Below, in pieces: positions 63,567 through 64,000 of a stretch of DNA of 64,000 nucleotides. Each line of letters starts with the position of its first letter. Within the stretch, counting starts at the first letter, position 1. Under the pieces are notes generated by a model, which was not told where the DNA came from, searched no databases, and saw only the letters and a program-made list of their open reading frames with translations. Made by a program: the position numbers and the translations under genes. The stretch is from Streptomyces sp. NRRL S-31 (GTDB lineage Bacteria > Actinomycetota > Actinomycetes > Streptomycetales > Streptomycetaceae): assembly GCF_000718775.1 (NCBI RefSeq), contig NZ_JOCB01000036.1, positions 30,002 through 94,001 of the forward strand, written 5' to 3'.

Positions 63567-64000
63567 GCAGGAAACCCGAGCTGAAGGGGAGGGCCGCCCG
63601 GCTGGCCCGGCTCCTCCCGGCCGGCCGCGCCCGGGCGGCGCGCACCCCGTTCGTCCTCCTCGTCGTCGTCCTCCTCGGCGGCGGCCTCATCGGACTGCTG
63701 GTGCTGAACTCCGCGCTCAGCGAGGGCTCGTTCCGGCTCGCCGACCTCCAGAAGCGGACGAAGAACCTCACCGACCAGGAGCAGGCCCTCCAGCGGGACA
63801 TCGACGCCTACTCGTCCCCCGACGCCCTCCAGCGGCGCGCCCGCGAACTCGGCATGGTCCCCGGCGGCGACCCCGCCTTCCTCGGCCCCGACGGCACCGT
63901 CAAGGGCGTCCCCGGCGTCGCCTCAGAGACCGCGGCCCTGTCCGCCCCGGCCGCCCCCGGTCCACTGACCCCGGCCGGCCTCCTCAGCCCCGCCCCGTCC
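63563..64000 (+). CDS. ftsL: Cell division protein FtsL (3' end outside window)
   Basis: 146 codons from GTG 63563 (GGGGGAG 3 nt upstream), open to the window edge. A basic N-terminus is followed by one membrane helix (about 28-51, PFVLLVVVLLGGGLIGLLVL) and a short extracytoplasmic coiled coil (about 58-90, LADLQKRTKNLTDQEQALQ), then a Pro/Ala-rich tail. This is the bitopic FtsL layout of actinobacteria. It acts with FtsQ and DivIC at the septum. The position after rsmH supports the call, since the sequence itself is poorly conserved. Confidence 0.88.
   Translation, partial: MSRKPELKGRAARLARLLPAGRARAARTPFVLLVVVLLGGGLIGLLVLNSALSEGSFRLADLQKRTKNLTDQEQALQRDIDAYSSPDALQRRARELGMVPGGDPAFLGPDGTVKGVPGVASETAALSAPAAPGPLTPAGLLSPAPS

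Overview
The window looks like core chromosome of a Streptomyces species. GC content is very high with strong third-position GC. Many starts are GTG or TTG, and stop/start overlaps of the ATGA or GTGA type are frequent. Gene content and order match what I remember of the S. coelicolor stretch from about SCO2155 (ctaD) down to SCO2091 (ftsL). That comparison is from memory, not from a search. I see no prophage, integrase, transposase gene, CRISPR array, rRNA or tRNA.

Layout. (1) 1-6.9 kb: aerobic respiration, with the ctaD tail, ctaF, an L,D-transpeptidase lipoprotein, a degenerate receiver protein, then ctaE-qcrC-qcrA-qcrB (aa3 oxidase subunit III plus the bc1 complex) closed by a strong terminator. 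(2) 7-12.7 kb: trpD, an aminotransferase class V gene under a SAM-IV type riboswitch, an AsnC-type ligand-binding protein coupled to a rhomboid protease, a small zinc-ribbon protein and a NYN-domain protein. (3) 12.8-21 kb: cell envelope, with two tandem NlpC/P60 hydrolases, a metallopeptidase lipoprotein, a GT87 and a PimB-like mannosyltransferase, and a long-chain acyl-CoA ligase. (4) 21-28.5 kb: a phosphoesterase, an SRPBCC protein, an ArsA-like protein without P-loop lysines, an SCO2127-like protein, glucokinase glkA, an EEP hydrolase, a membrane protein, an esterase and a PlsC acyltransferase. (5) 28.6-31.7 kb: the MacS-MacR two-component system and a phosphofructokinase with a pyrophosphate-type active site. 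(6) 31.7-35.3 kb: fused anthranilate synthase trpEG behind a Trp-codon leader peptide and attenuator, divergent from class II DAHP synthase aroH. (7) 35.3-38.6 kb: an iron box with bfd and bfr, a molybdopterin oxidoreductase, a histidine-rich DUF4396 membrane protein under a CsoR-like operator, and endonuclease IV. (8) 38.6-47.9 kb: a PASTA kinase, thiO-thiS-thiG under a TPP riboswitch, a flavoprotein reductase, an Rv2175c-like protein, thiE, metF and a Tyr/Gly-rich membrane protein. (9) 47.9-56.4 kb: a phytoene desaturase-like oxidoreductase, a DUF4126 protein behind a perfect MacR box, an ABC ATPase/YhgE/TetR operon, a HEPN protein, a methyltransferase and DUF3040. (10) 56.5-64 kb: the MoxR-DUF58-transglutaminase operon, a carbonic anhydrase, and the start of the division/cell-wall cluster (rsmH-ftsL).

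No wholly new multi-gene system is obvious. The most interesting signals are regulatory and micro-structural. They include a MacR box matching the regulator encoded 20 kb away, a SAM-IV leader with a possible Shine-Dalgarno-sequestering hairpin over a six-codon ORF, and a 24-codon ORF bridging rsmH and ftsL. There is also a mobile-repeat remnant that appears to have lengthened Bfr and given Bfd and Bfr a shared stop, a perfect 32-bp tandem duplication across two convergent stop codons, and two NTPase-fold proteins whose P-loop lysine is arginine.
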